A stretch of 64,000 nt of DNA from Alloyangia pacifica (GCF_003111685.1 NZ_CP022190.1:310001-374000); one strand, 5' to 3'; numbered from the stretch's first letter, positions 54,005-63,901 are shown. Made by a program: numbers and translations. The notes: generated from the sequence alone by a model not told the origin.

Positions 54005-55072
54005 ATGATCAAGGGAATGTCAGCCAAGCGTGACACGGCGCAGGCCGCAGATCTGCTCACCTGGTACGACCGCCACGCGCGCGAGCTGCCGTGGCGCGTC
54101 AGCCCGGCGGCGCGGGCGGCAGGGGTGAGGCCCGACCCGTACCGGGTGTGGATGTCCGAGATCATGCTGCAGCAGACCACGGTGGCCGCGGTGAAAAGCT
54201 ATTTCGAGGCCTTCACCTCGCGCTGGCCGACGGTCTCGGACCTTGCCGCCGCCGAGGATGCCGACGTGATGGCCGCCTGGGCGGGGCTGGGCTATTACGC
54301 CCGCGCCCGGAACCTGCTGAAATGCGCGCGGGCCGTTGCTGATGAGCACGGCGGGGTGTTTCCGCAAACGCTCGAGGGTCTGCGCGCCTTGCCCGGGGTC
54401 GGGCCCTACACCGCTGCGGCGGTGGCGGCGATCGCCTTCGATCTGCCCGAGACCGTTGTCGACGGCAACGTCGAGCGCGTCATGGCGCGGCTGCACGACG
54501 AGCACCTGCCACTGCCGCAGTCGAAGCCTGTGCTGACCGGCTATGCCGCTGCGCTGACGCCTCAGGAGCGGCCCGGCGACTATGCTCAGGCGGTCATGGA
54601 CCTTGGCGCCACCATCTGCACCCCGCGCAACCCGGCCTGCGGGCTTTGCCCCTGGCGCAGCGCCTGCGCCGCCTGGGATCGGGGCACGCAGTCCGAGCTG
54701 CCGAAGAAGGCGCCGAAGAAACGCAAGCCGACGCGCCACGGCATCGCCTATCTGGTCAAGCGGGTGGACGGCGCCTGGCTGCTGGAGCGCCGGCCCGACA
54801 GTGGGCTGCTGGGCGGGATGCTGGGCTGGCCGGGCTCGGAATGGTCCGAGGAAGCTCCCGCCGACGCGCCTCCGATCAGGGCCGAGTGGAAGACGCTCAA
54901 CACCGAGGCCCGCCACACCTTCACCCATTTTCACCTGCGCCTGACCGTGAAGACCGCGCTGGTGCCGATGGAGCGGCGCCCCGAGCGCGGCGAGTTCGTC
55001 GAGGCCGAGGCTTTCGACGCCGGGGACCTGCCGACGGTCATGCGCAAGGCCTTTGCCCTGACGTCGTCCTGA
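54005..55072 (+). CDS. mutY: A/G-specific adenine glycosylase MutY
   Basis: A 355-residue DNA-repair enzyme removing adenine opposite 8-oxoG. It has MSEIMLQQTTVAAV with catalytic E52, the helix-hairpin-helix LPGVGPYTAAAVAAIAF, the VVDGNVERV aspartate and the 4Fe-4S cysteines CTPRNPACGLCPWRSAC. A C-terminal NUDT1-like domain (RHTFTHFHLRLTV) recognises 8-oxoG. The start is ambiguous: ATG at 54005 or 54017; neither has a well-spaced ribosome site. Confidence 0.95.
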   Translation: MIKGMSAKRDTAQAADLLTWYDRHARELPWRVSPAARAAGVRPDPYRVWMSEIMLQQTTVAAVKSYFEAFTSRWPTVSDLAAAEDADVMAAWAGLGYYARARNLLKCARAVADEHGGVFPQTLEGLRALPGVGPYTAAAVAAIAFDLPETVVDGNVERVMARLHDEHLPLPQSKPVLTGYAAALTPQERPGDYAQAVMDLGATICTPRNPACGLCPWRSACAAWDRGTQSELPKKAPKKRKPTRHGIAYLVKRVDGAWLLERRPDSGLLGGMLGWPGSEWSEEAPADAPPIRAEWKTLNTEARHTFTHFHLRLTVKTALVPMERRPERGEFVEAEAFDAGDLPTVMRKAFALTSS

Positions 55073-55195
55073 GCGGCGCCGACGCGCCGCATTGACCGGC
55101 ACGGCGCCACGCGACAAGCTGGGCGCCAGAGGCCCCGGCCTGCGTCAGCGGTGACAACGGGGCCCCGCGTGGGGGTAACGAGGGAAACCGGGGCG

Positions 55196-56338
55196 ATGAT
55201 CTCTTCGACGAAGCTGGCGCGCTGGACCGCCGCCGCACCGTTTTGGCTGGTCTACCTGCTGCCTGTGCTGATCTGGATCGGCGCGCTGAATGGCGGGCTC
55301 TGGGTGATCTTGCCGCCGTTGGCCACTTGGTATCTTTTCTCGGCACTGGATGCGGCGCTTGGGCTCAATACGGAAAACGCAGATCCGCAAACCGAGGAGA
55401 GCGCGCTTTTCTGGTACCGCGCGGGGGTGATGCTCTGGGCGCCGGTACAGTTCGTCATGCTCTTTGCGCTGATCTGGTACGTGTCTGGCAACCAGGCCCT
55501 GACCACCTGGGAGAAGTTCGGCGTCTTTTTCGGCACCGGGGTGATGACCGGCACGGTGGGGATCGTCTACTCCCACGAGCTTGTGCACCAGCGCAACAGG
55601 CTCGAACGGCGGCTGGGGGACTGGCTGCTGGCCATGGTGCTCTACTCGCATTTCCGCTCCGAGCACCTCTTGGTGCATCACCTTTGGGTCGGCACGCCGC
55701 GGGATCCCGTTACCGCGCGCTACAACGAGGGCTTTCACCGCTATTACCCGCGCGTATTGCGCGAATGCCCGGTCTCCGCCTTTCGCGCCGAGAAGGGGCT
55801 TCTGGCCCGCCGAGGGCTGCCGTGGTGGCACCGGCGTAACCCGTTCTGGCTCTATCTCGTGCTGCAACTGGCGATGCTGGGGCTTGCTATGGCGCTCGGC
55901 GGCTGGGGAGGTCTTGCCCTGTTCCTCGTGCAGGCGGGGGTGGCGATCTGGCAACTCGAGCTGACCAATTACGTCGAACACTACGGGCTGACCCGGAAAT
56001 ATCTCGGCGAGGGGCGCTACGAACACGTCAAGCCGCACCATTCCTGGAACTCGGCGCATACGGCGACCAATTGGCTGCTGATCAACCTGCAGCGCCATTC
56101 TGACCACCACTACAAGCCCGACCGCCGTTTCCCGCTGCTGCAGAGCTACGCCGAGAGCGCGGCGCCGCAGCTGCCCTACGGCTATCCGGTGATGACCATG
56201 GCGGCGATGGTGCCGCCGGTTTGGCGGCGGGTGATGAATCCGAAAGTGCGGGCCTGGCGGCGCAGCTGGTACCCGGAGATCGAGGATTGGTCGGCGTACA
56301 ACAAGGCGCGCATGCCCCTGCCGAAGGGCTCGGCCTGA
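55196..56338 (+). CDS. AlkB-like integral-membrane alkane/fatty-acid monooxygenase
   Basis: A 380-residue membrane di-iron enzyme. The histidine boxes are HELVH (127-131), EHLLVHH (156-162) and LQRHSDHH (298-305), plus the alkane-hydroxylase mark NYVEHYG (258-264). About six hydrophobic segments surround them. AlkB hydroxylates terminal methyl groups of alkanes using rubredoxin. Box 2 reads EHLLVHH, where AlkB has EHxxGHH, so the true substrate could differ. No rubredoxin gene adjoins. Confidence 0.9.
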   Translation: MISSTKLARWTAAAPFWLVYLLPVLIWIGALNGGLWVILPPLATWYLFSALDAALGLNTENADPQTEESALFWYRAGVMLWAPVQFVMLFALIWYVSGNQALTTWEKFGVFFGTGVMTGTVGIVYSHELVHQRNRLERRLGDWLLAMVLYSHFRSEHLLVHHLWVGTPRDPVTARYNEGFHRYYPRVLRECPVSAFRAEKGLLARRGLPWWHRRNPFWLYLVLQLAMLGLAMALGGWGGLALFLVQAGVAIWQLELTNYVEHYGLTRKYLGEGRYEHVKPHHSWNSAHTATNWLLINLQRHSDHHYKPDRRFPLLQSYAESAAPQLPYGYPVMTMAAMVPPVWRRVMNPKVRAWRRSWYPEIEDWSAYNKARMPLPKGSA

Positions 56339-56482
56339 GGCGGGCGGTGCGCCGGCCGGGGTTCGACATCCCCGCATTCCCGCGGGATATCTCGGCCTGG
56401 AAGAAGGGGCGGCGGGGGCGCGGGGATTGCAATCAGCCTGTGCGCTCAGCAACATGGGCGGAGAATCTCAATGAGGTGCGCC

Positions 56483-56875
56483 ATGTCGCTCGAGAAAGCC
56501 GCCCGCGCGGTGCGTGAAAACGCCTATGTCCCCTATTCGAAGTTCAAGGTGGGGGCGGCACTGCTGGCGCCCTCGGGGACGATCTATGCCGGCTGCAACG
56601 TCGAAAACGTGGCCTATCCCGAGGGCACATGCGCCGAGGCCGGCGCCATCGCCGCCATGGTCGCCGCGGGAGAGACCGAGTTCCTCGAGGCCTATGTCGT
56701 CGCCGATTGCGAGCACCCGCTGCCGCCCTGCGGCGGCTGCCGGCAGAAGCTCGCGGAGTTCGGCAAGTCTCATGCCAAGGTGACGCTCGCGACCACCGAC
56801 GGGGCGACGCTGGAGACCACCGTCGGCGAGCTGCTGCCCGGCGCCTTCGGTGCGGGGCACATGGACCGCGTCTGA
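56483..56875 (+). CDS. cdd: Cytidine deaminase
   Basis: A 130-residue homotetrameric zinc enzyme turning cytidine and deoxycytidine to uridine forms. Zinc and catalytic residues are C50-A-E52 (GTCAEAGAIAAM) and C83/C86 (PPCGGCRQK). The NVENVAYPEG substrate block is present. The start at 56483 has GAGG six bases before it; the ATG at 56471 is not preferred. It heads a five-gene nucleoside-salvage unit with stop/start overlaps. Confidence 0.96.
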   Translation: MSLEKAARAVRENAYVPYSKFKVGAALLAPSGTIYAGCNVENVAYPEGTCAEAGAIAAMVAAGETEFLEAYVVADCEHPLPPCGGCRQKLAEFGKSHAKVTLATTDGATLETTVGELLPGAFGAGHMDRV

Positions 56876-58164
56876 TGGACGCGCGCACGGTCATCGCGGC
56901 GCTGCGCCGGGGCGAGCCGCCTTCCGACGAAGGGCTGCGCTGGTTCGCCCAAGGGCTTGCCGATGGCACGGTGAGCGCGGCGCAGGCCGGCGCCTTTGCC
57001 ATGGGCGTCTGCCTGCGCGGTCTTTCCGAGGAGGCGCGGGCGGTGCTGACGCTGGCCATGCGCGACAGCGGTCACGTCCTGCATTGGGATTTCCCCGGGC
57101 CGGTGCTCGACAAGCATTCGACCGGCGGTGTGGGGGACTGCGTGAGCCTCGTGCTGGCGCCGATGCTGGCGGCCTGCGGGGCTTACGTCCCGATGATCTC
57201 GGGGCGCGGGCTCGGCCATACCGGCGGCACGCTCGACAAGCTCGAGGCGATCCCGGGCTACGTGACCGACCCCTCGGAGGACCGGCTGCGCGCGGTGCTG
57301 CGCGAGGCGGGCTGCGCCATCGTCTCGGCCTCGGAGGGGATCGCCCCGGCGGACAAGCGGCTCTATGCCATCCGCGACGTGACCGCGACGGTGGAGTCGC
57401 TCGATCTCATCACCGCGTCGATCCTGTCTAAGAAACTGGCGGCGGGGCTGGAGGGGCTGGTGCTGGATGTGAAGGTGGGCTCCGGCGCCTTCATGAAGAC
57501 CATGGCGGAGGCACGGGCGCTGGCGCGCTCGCTGGTCGGCACCGCGAATGCGGCGGGCTGCCGGACGACGGCGCTGATCACCGGCATGGACCAGCCGCTC
57601 GCCGATGCGCTTGGCAATGCGCTGGAGGTGCGCGCCTCCATGGAGGTGCTGACCGAGGGCGCCGGAGGGCCGCTGCTGGAGCTCTCCGTGGCGCTCGGCG
57701 CCGAGCTGCTGGCGGGGGCCGGGATCGACGGCGGCGAAGCGCGGCTGCGCGAGAGCGTGACAAGCGGCGCGGCGGCGGAGCGGTTCGGGCGCATGGTGCA
57801 TGGGCTTGGCGGGCCCGTGGATTTTGTCGAAGGCTGGCAGGAGATGCTGCCGCAGGCGCCGGTGGTGGTCGACGTGCCTGCGCCCGGGGCGGGGCACGTC
57901 GCCGCCATGGACGGCGAGGCGCTGGGGCTCGCCGTCGTGCATCTTGGGGGCGGGCGCGAGGTCGAGGGCGATCCGGTCGATCCCTCGGTGGGGCTGTCCC
58001 GGGTGGTGCGGCTCGGACAGTCACTCGAACAGGGCGAGCCGTTGGCGCGGGTCCACGCGGCCAGCGCGGAGGCGGCGCAGGCGGCGGCGCGGGCGGTCAC
58101 GGCGGCGGTCCGGATCGGCGAGGCGCCGGACGTCGGCCCCTTGGTGCGGGAAAGGATCGCCTGA
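56875..58164 (+). CDS. deoA: Thymidine phosphorylase
   Basis: A 429-residue pyrimidine-nucleoside phosphorylase that splits thymidine or deoxyuridine with phosphate to base and deoxyribose-1-phosphate. Signature DKHSTGGVGD, then SGRGLGHTGGTLDKLEAIPG and ILSKKLAAGLEGLVLDVKVG. It starts inside the cdd stop (TGATG) and ends inside the deoB start. Confidence 0.96.
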   Translation: MDARTVIAALRRGEPPSDEGLRWFAQGLADGTVSAAQAGAFAMGVCLRGLSEEARAVLTLAMRDSGHVLHWDFPGPVLDKHSTGGVGDCVSLVLAPMLAACGAYVPMISGRGLGHTGGTLDKLEAIPGYVTDPSEDRLRAVLREAGCAIVSASEGIAPADKRLYAIRDVTATVESLDLITASILSKKLAAGLEGLVLDVKVGSGAFMKTMAEARALARSLVGTANAAGCRTTALITGMDQPLADALGNALEVRASMEVLTEGAGGPLLELSVALGAELLAGAGIDGGEARLRESVTSGAAAERFGRMVHGLGGPVDFVEGWQEMLPQAPVVVDVPAPGAGHVAAMDGEALGLAVVHLGGGREVEGDPVDPSVGLSRVVRLGQSLEQGEPLARVHAASAEAAQAAARAVTAAVRIGEAPDVGPLVRERIA

Positions 58165-59369
58165 TGCGGGCATTTCTGCTGGTGATGGATTCGGTGGGCA
58201 TCGGCGGCGCGCCGGATGCGGCCTCCTATTTCAACGCGGGCGTGCCCGACACCGGGGCGAACACGCTGGCGCATATCGCGCAGGCCTGCGCCGAAGGGCG
58301 CGCCGAGGAGGGGCGCAGTGGGCCGCTGCGGCTGCCGGTGCTGGATGCTCTGGGGATGGGGGTCGCCACGCGGCTGGCCAGCGGCGAGGCGGTGCCGGGG
58401 CTCGGCGCGGAGCCCTCGGGGCTCTGGGGCGCAGCCTCCGAGAGGTCGAAGGGGAAGGACACGCCCTCCGGGCATTGGGAGCTGGCGGGCCTGCCCGTCC
58501 CTTGGGATTGGCACTACTTCGCCGTCGCGCAGCCGGTCTTTCCGGCGCAGCTGCTGGCCGAGGTCTGCGAGATCGCCGGGGTCGAGGGCACGCTCGGCAA
58601 CTGCCACGGCTCGGGCACGGTGATGCTGGACCAGTTCGGCCCGGAGCACCAGCGCAGCGGCTGGCCGATCTGCTACACCTCTGCCGACAGCGTCTTCCAG
58701 ATCGCCGCGCATGAAGAGAGCTTCGGGCTGGAGCGCCTGCTCGATCTTTGTGAGAAGATCGCGCCAACCCTGCACGAGATGAAGGTGGGAAGGGTCATCG
58801 CGCGACCTTTCGTCGGCGCACCGGGCCGCTACAGGCGCACCACCAACCGGCACGATTACGCGATCATGCCGCCGGAACCGATCCTCACCAACTGGGCGCA
58901 GGACGCCGGGCGGCGCGTCTACGCCATCGGCAAGATCGGCGACATCTTCTCGATGCAGGGCATCGACGAGGTCCGCAAGGGCGATGATGCCACGCTCATG
59001 AGGCACCTGTCCGATCTCGTGGACAGCGCCGAGGACGGCGCGCTTACCTTTGCCAACTTCGTCGAGTTCGACAGCCTCTATGGCCACCGCCGCGACGTTT
59101 CGGGCTACGCCCGGGCGCTGGAATGGTTTGACGTGGAGCTCGGGAAGCTGCTGCCGCGCCTGCGCGAGGGCGACCTGCTGCTGATCACCGCCGATCATGG
59201 CAACGATCCCACGTGGACGGGCACCGACCACACCCGCGAGAGGGTCCCGGTGCTTGTGTACGGGCGCGGGGCAGGGCAGATCGGGCAGATCGCATTCGCC
59301 GATGTGGCGGCAAGTATCGCGGCGCACCTCAAGGTGCCCGCACAAGGACCGGGAAGGAGCTTCCTTTGA
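58164..59369 (+). CDS. deoB: Phosphopentomutase
   Basis: A 401-residue alkaline-phosphatase-superfamily enzyme interconverting (deoxy)ribose-1- and -5-phosphate. Metal ligands lie in LLVMDSVGIGG and in ITADHGNDPTWTGTDHTRE, and the phospho-Thr loop is VPDTGANT. It feeds deoxyribose-5-phosphate to the DeoC aldolase encoded elsewhere in the window. Start codons overlap deoA by TGATG; the stop overlaps the add TTG start. Confidence 0.96.
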   Translation: MRAFLLVMDSVGIGGAPDAASYFNAGVPDTGANTLAHIAQACAEGRAEEGRSGPLRLPVLDALGMGVATRLASGEAVPGLGAEPSGLWGAASERSKGKDTPSGHWELAGLPVPWDWHYFAVAQPVFPAQLLAEVCEIAGVEGTLGNCHGSGTVMLDQFGPEHQRSGWPICYTSADSVFQIAAHEESFGLERLLDLCEKIAPTLHEMKVGRVIARPFVGAPGRYRRTTNRHDYAIMPPEPILTNWAQDAGRRVYAIGKIGDIFSMQGIDEVRKGDDATLMRHLSDLVDSAEDGALTFANFVEFDSLYGHRRDVSGYARALEWFDVELGKLLPRLREGDLLLITADHGNDPTWTGTDHTRERVPVLVYGRGAGQIGQIAFADVAASIAAHLKVPAQGPGRSFL

Positions 59370-60388
59370 GAGACCCAAGAGACCACGACGAGGAAAGCCT
59401 GCACCGGATCAAGGGCTTGCCCAAGGTCGAGCTGCACCTGCACATCGAGGGCGCAGCCCCGCCGTCCTTCATCCGCGGGCTGGCGCAGGAGAAGAAGGTG
59501 CGCCTCGACGGCGTGTTCGCCGAGGATGGCTCCTACATCTACCGTGACTTCGTGCATTTCCTCGAGGTCTACGAGGCGGCCACCTCGGTGCTGAAATCGC
59601 CCGAGGATTACGCCCGGCTGACCCGCGCCGTGCTCGAGGAATGCGCGAAGAATGGCGTGATCTACGCCGAGACCTTCATCTCGCCCGACTTCTGCGGCGG
59701 CGGCGATCTGGGTGCGTGGCGCGAGTATCTGCACGCCATGCAGGACGCGGCGGACAGCGCCGAGCGCGAGATGGGCATCACCCTGCGCGGCGTGGTCACC
59801 TGCGTGCGCCACTTCGGCCCAGAGAAGGCCAAGGCCGCGGCGCGCTGCGCCGCCGAGACCGCGGGCGACTGGATCTGCGGCTTCGGCATGGGCGGCGACG
59901 AGAACCGCGGCGAGCAGCGCGATTTTGCCTACAGCTTCGACATGGCCCGCGAGGCCGGGTTGCGGCTGACAACACATGCCGGCGAATGGCGCGGCGCGGC
60001 CGAGGTGCGACGCGCGATCGAGGATCTCGGGGTCGAGCGCATCGGTCACGGCGTGCGCGCCATCGAGGATCCGGCGCTGGTCGATCTCATCGCCGAGCGC
60101 GGCATCACGCTCGAGGTTTGCCCCGGCTCGAACGTGCGGCTCGGTGTCTACCCCTCGCTGGCCGCGCACCCGATCCAGAAGCTGCGCGATCGCGGCGTCA
60201 GGGTCACCGTGTCGACGGATGACCCGCCGTTTTTCCATTCCACCATGGTGCAGGAGTACGAAAACCTTGCACGCACCTTCGGATGGGAAGAAGAGGACTT
60301 CATCGAGATTTCCAAGACCTCCGCAGATGCGGCCTTCTGCTCGGCCGACACGCGCGAGGCGCTGCTGAAAAGACTGGAGAGCGCATGA
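59366..60388 (+). CDS. add: Adenosine deaminase (TTG start)
   Basis: A 340-residue zinc amidohydrolase converting adenosine to inosine. The metal and catalytic residues are in [10 protein letters not shown] (H24, H26), [17 protein letters not shown] and VTVSTDDP. The start is read as TTG at 59366: it gives a TTGA overlap with deoB and has AAGGAG seven bases upstream, while no in-frame ATG exists before the HLH motif. Four-base overlap with upp follows. Confidence 0.94.
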   Translation: MRDPRDHDEESLHRIKGLPKVELHLHIEGAAPPSFIRGLAQEKKVRLDGVFAEDGSYIYRDFVHFLEVYEAATSVLKSPEDYARLTRAVLEECAKNGVIYAETFISPDFCGGGDLGAWREYLHAMQDAADSAEREMGITLRGVVTCVRHFGPEKAKAAARCAAETAGDWICGFGMGGDENRGEQRDFAYSFDMAREAGLRLTTHAGEWRGAAEVRRAIEDLGVERIGHGVRAIEDPALVDLIAERGITLEVCPGSNVRLGVYPSLAAHPIQKLRDRGVRVTVSTDDPPFFHSTMVQEYENLARTFGWEEEDFIEISKTSADAAFCSADTREALLKRLESA

Positions 60389-61014
60389 AACACCTGACCG
60401 TCGTCGAACACCCGTTGGTGCAGCACAAACTCACCCTGATGCGCGAGAAGGACACCTCCACCGCGTCGTTCCGCAAGTTGCTGCGCGAGATTTCCCTGCT
60501 GCTGGCCTATGAGGTCACCCGCGAGTTGCCCGTCACCACCAAGCAGATCGAGACCCCGCTCTGCGCGATGGAGGCCCCGACCATCGAGGGCAAGAAGCTG
60601 GCACTGGTGTCGATCCTGCGCGCCGGCAACGGTCTGCTCGACGGCATCCTCGAGCTGATCCCCGCCGCCCGCGTCGGCTTCGTCGGGCTTTACCGCGACG
60701 AGGAGACGCTGGAGCCGGTGCAATATTACTTCAAGGTCCCGAAGAACCTCGAGGACCGCACGGTGATCGCCGTCGACCCGATGCTCGCCACCGGCAATTC
60801 CTCGGTTGCCGCGATCGACCTGCTGAAACAGGCCGGCGCGCAGAACATCATCTTTCTGTGCCTGCTCGCCTCGCCCGAGGGCGTCAAGCGCATGGAAGAG
60901 GCGCATCCGGACGTTCCGATCATCACGGCCTCGCTCGACGAAAAGCTCAACGAGAAAGGCTATATCGTTCCGGGACTAGGGGATGCGGGGGACCGCATGT
61001 TCGGCACAAAATAA
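60385..61014 (+). CDS. upp: Uracil phosphoribosyltransferase
   Basis: A 209-residue salvage enzyme making UMP from uracil and PRPP. The PRPP loop is [36 protein letters not shown] and the C-terminal [16 protein letters not shown] are family marks. Last of the cdd-deoA-deoB-add-upp unit, joined by ATGA. It competes with RutA for uracil. Confidence 0.97.
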   Translation: MKHLTVVEHPLVQHKLTLMREKDTSTASFRKLLREISLLLAYEVTRELPVTTKQIETPLCAMEAPTIEGKKLALVSILRAGNGLLDGILELIPAARVGFVGLYRDEETLEPVQYYFKVPKNLEDRTVIAVDPMLATGNSSVAAIDLLKQAGAQNIIFLCLLASPEGVKRMEEAHPDVPIITASLDEKLNEKGYIVPGLGDAGDRMFGTK

Positions 61015-61083
61015 GCCCCCTCAACGCTTTACAGCTGCGCGGCGCTCATGCAATGCTGGCCGCGCAGCTTCCCGGGGGGCGAC

Positions 61084-62358
61084 ATGCGTATCAAGGTTTC
61101 GGCAAGTTCCGCCATTCTCACATTCGGCACGGCGATCGGCTCCGCTCTCATCGGCGCCCCCGTGCTGGCTCAGCGGATCGACACGATCAGCACTCCGGCA
61201 GAAGTGCCCCCTGCCAGCTATACCGAAGCGCAATACGTCGACAGCCGCGGCTGCGTGTTCATCCGCGCCGGTTTCGATGACGCGGTGATCTGGGTGCCGC
61301 GGGTCAGCCGCGCTGGCGAGCCGGTCTGCGGCTATGCGCCCAGCCTGTCCGGCCAGAGCCGCACCGCCGCCGCCGAGGCGCCCGCGGCCAAGCCCGCCCC
61401 GGTGATCGCGCCCGCGCCGGCGTCCAAACCCAAGCCCAAGCCGGTTCAGGCCGTAGCCGCGCCGGCCCCGAGCCGTGCCACCGGGCAGCCGATGGCCACG
61501 GTCGCCTCGAAACCCGCAGCCGTGGTCAAAGCTCCGGCCTCCAAGCCGCCCGCCGCCCCGGCGCCGCGGGTGGTTTCCAGAGTTCCGGCCGCGCCGGCGG
61601 GGTCGGTCGCGGCGGTCCCTGCAGGGGCGCTTGTCGGCGGCGCCTGCACCCCCGGCTTCAGCGGCGAGATCATCAGCGACGGCCGCACCCTGCGCTGCGG
61701 TCCTCAGGCGGCGCCCTATGCGACCGAGGTGCGCCGCGGCGAGGCGCCCGCGCCCGGCAAGAAGGTCTACTACAACAACGGCAATGGCACCGGCAGCTGG
61801 CAGGACGGCAAGCTCCTGGTGCCCGGCAGCACCCGCATCCTGCCGCGCCACGTCTACGAGGACGGCCGCGCCGAACGCGTGATCGTCCCCGCCGGATATC
61901 GTCCGGCCTGGGAGGACGACCGGCTGAACCCGCACCGCGCCTTGCAGACGGTCAAGGGGTATTACGACACCCAGCGCGTCTGGACCCACGAGGTGCCCCA
62001 TGCCTCGACCGCCGGCACCGTGGTGACCGCCGTGGCCCCGCGCGTGCGTCTCGAGGGCGACCCGGCGCTGCGCCCCGCGCCCTCGACCACCGGCGCGGTG
62101 GTCGCCGCGGCCTCCGACAGCGTTTCCGACGAGGGTCCGGCGCTGCGCTACGTGCAGATCGGCGCCTTCGCCACGGCGGAAAGCGCCGGACAGGCGCGCA
62201 GCCGACTGCAGGCGGCGGGTCTGCCGGTGCAGGAACTGCTGCGCAAGTCCGACGGCCTGCGCCGCCTGAGGGTCGGCCCCTATTCCGACGCGCGCGCCGC
62301 CAGCCTCGCGCTGGCCAAGGTCCAGGCCACGGGCTACCGCAGCGCGACCCTGCGCTGA
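61084..62358 (+). CDS. Exported SPOR-domain protein
   Basis: A 424-residue protein with a signal peptide (residues 1-30), a small N-terminal cysteine-containing domain (RGCVFIRAGFDDAVIWVPRV...PVCGY), a Pro/Ala/Lys-rich linker (about 100-190), a middle part and a C-terminal SPOR domain (RYVQIGAFATAESAGQARSRLQAAGLP). SPOR binds denuded peptidoglycan at division septa. The start at 61084 follows GGGGGGCG. Function probably cell-wall or division linked; the middle part is not recognised. Confidence 0.87.
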   Translation: MRIKVSASSAILTFGTAIGSALIGAPVLAQRIDTISTPAEVPPASYTEAQYVDSRGCVFIRAGFDDAVIWVPRVSRAGEPVCGYAPSLSGQSRTAAAEAPAAKPAPVIAPAPASKPKPKPVQAVAAPAPSRATGQPMATVASKPAAVVKAPASKPPAAPAPRVVSRVPAAPAGSVAAVPAGALVGGACTPGFSGEIISDGRTLRCGPQAAPYATEVRRGEAPAPGKKVYYNNGNGTGSWQDGKLLVPGSTRILPRHVYEDGRAERVIVPAGYRPAWEDDRLNPHRALQTVKGYYDTQRVWTHEVPHASTAGTVVTAVAPRVRLEGDPALRPAPSTTGAVVAAASDSVSDEGPALRYVQIGAFATAESAGQARSRLQAAGLPVQELLRKSDGLRRLRVGPYSDARAASLALAKVQATGYRSATLR

Positions 62359-62472
62359 GCACAGCTTTCTGCTGGACGAAAATTGCCGGTGGAGGCGCGC
62401 GCAGCGCGTCGGGGGCAGCACCCGGGCCTTGCGTCACCGGGCCGAGCGCACTCCGCGAGCGGCGCCGCGCCG

Positions 62473-63498
62473 TCAGCCGCCGCAGATTCCCTGCAACCGC
62501 ACCCAGTCCGCATCGCTCAGCACCGGCACGCTGCCCTCGGCGGCGCGCGGATCGCCCTCGACCAGAGGCAGCACCGACTCGCCGGTGATGTCGCGGGCAT
62601 AGGCATAGGGCGAGCTGCGCAGCTCGATCTTCGCGAAGCCTTCCAGCAGCGCGTCGAGCGGCACCGGCACCTGCGGGCGGGTAAGAAGCACCTCGGCGTA
62701 GCTTTCCAGCGTGCCGCGCGGCAGCGAGCCGGTGGTCAGCAGCTTGAGGCTCGACCAGAGCCCGGCATGGCGCAGCAGATCGCCCAGCGGGTCCGACTGC
62801 TTGGCGCGCAACGACTCGGCAAGGATGTAGCCCGCCGCGACGTCCGGGTCCTCGTAGTCCTCGAGCAGATCGCTGCTCAGCAGGATGATCCCGCCGGGCA
62901 GATGCGCCGTGTCGCGGAGCCCGTCGTTGAGCACCACCAGATCGCCGCGCCGCGCCTCGCCCAGCACCCGCGCGGCGAGGTGGCGCAGCGGGCGCGCAGA
63001 CTCGGTTGTGCCGCAGGGACGACCGGAGACTCGGGTGATCTGGCCAAGCAGGGCCTGGCCGATCTCGACGCGCTTGGCGCGGGGCACGACGCGCTCGGCA
63101 TGGTCGAGCAGCGCGCCCGGCAGCCAGAGCAGGATTCCGGCGGCGACCAGCGCGGCAACGCCGATGATCATGCGCAGGCGGAGCTTCCCGGGCTTGGGAC
63201 GCCGCCGTTCGATGTCGCGCAGCACCCGGTCGATGGCGTCGATCATCGTGCTCTCGTCCTCGGCCAGCTCCAGCGTTTCACCGGGATCACCGTCGGGATG
63301 ATAGAGCGCCGGGCTGCGGCCCTTGTTGGCGCGCACCACGGCGGCCATCGACCAATGCGACAGCGCCCGGCCCGAGACGTCCGACACGGTCAGCGTGGCA
63401 TCCCCCATCGACAGGATCACCTCGCGCCGCTGCGCGTCCGGCTCGGGCCGCCAGAGCGCGGTGGCTTCGAGGCGCTGGTACTCCTTGAGGGCTGTCAT
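62473..63498 (-). CDS. Membrane protein with degenerate M48-peptidase-like domain
   Basis: A 341-residue protein. A cytoplasmic N-terminal domain (residues 1-100) has beta-rich VILSMGDATLTVSDVSG. One membrane helix follows (about 110-130). The periplasmic domain (about 140-235) reads DLVVLNDGLRDTAHLPGGIILLSSDLLE and DPDVAAGYILAESLR, which recalls the M48 metallopeptidase layout but lacks the zinc HExxH. The rest (240-341) is helical. It is a likely inactive relative. The start at 63498 is chosen because the longer frame reads through intergenic sequence. Confidence 0.75.
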   Translation of the reverse strand: MTALKEYQRLEATALWRPEPDAQRREVILSMGDATLTVSDVSGRALSHWSMAAVVRANKGRSPALYHPDGDPGETLELAEDESTMIDAIDRVLRDIERRRPKPGKLRLRMIIGVAALVAAGILLWLPGALLDHAERVVPRAKRVEIGQALLGQITRVSGRPCGTTESARPLRHLAARVLGEARRGDLVVLNDGLRDTAHLPGGIILLSSDLLEDYEDPDVAAGYILAESLRAKQSDPLGDLLRHAGLWSSLKLLTTGSLPRGTLESYAEVLLTRPQVPVPLDALLEGFAKIELRSSPYAYARDITGESVLPLVEGDPRAAEGSVPVLSDADWVRLQGICGG

Positions 63499-63830
63499 GC
63501 TCGGGGTGCGTTCTCGGCGATATTCGGGGCGTTTCTGGGGCGCTTGTCCGGGCCGGGGGGCCCGCTGCTCTGCCTTGTCTTCGCCTCTGATTATCAAGCT
63601 CCCCCAGCGGGAGCAATCTCTGCCGCGCGGCGCGGCCCGCGCGCGGCGCCGCTGTGCGGTCACGGTTGCGAAAAAGACGCGGGTTCCCGGGGGTTGCCGA
63701 TGTTCAGCCCGGCGCGGCGTGGCGCGGCTAGGGTTGGCGGCATGATCATCTCGGGCTTCGGCTGAGGGCTGCGGCGATCGTGGCGACGGTCCGAAAAAAT
63801 ATGTTCGTTTAAGGGCGATTAACTATTTCG

Positions 63831-63845
63831 TTAACCATTTGTTAA
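63831..63845 (+). promoter_or_regulatory. CtrA-binding box
   Basis: TTAA-CCATTTG-TTAA, a perfect TTAA-N7-TTAA as recognised by the alphaproteobacterial cell-cycle regulator CtrA. A further TTAA lies eight bases to the left (about 63819-63822), giving a tandem look. Confidence 0.65.
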
Positions 63846-63867
63846 GAAGTTCGCGATTTGACTGGCT

Positions 63868-63901
63868 GCACGGTCGCGACCTCGTACACTTGCGACCGTG
63901 C
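63868..63901 (+). other. Perfect 10-base hairpin in the leader after the CtrA box
   Basis: GCACGGTCGC (63868-63877) pairs perfectly with GCGACCGTGC (63892-63901) around a 14-base loop. No T-run follows, so it is not a plain terminator. It may cover or stabilise the ribosome region of the gene that follows. Confidence 0.6.
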
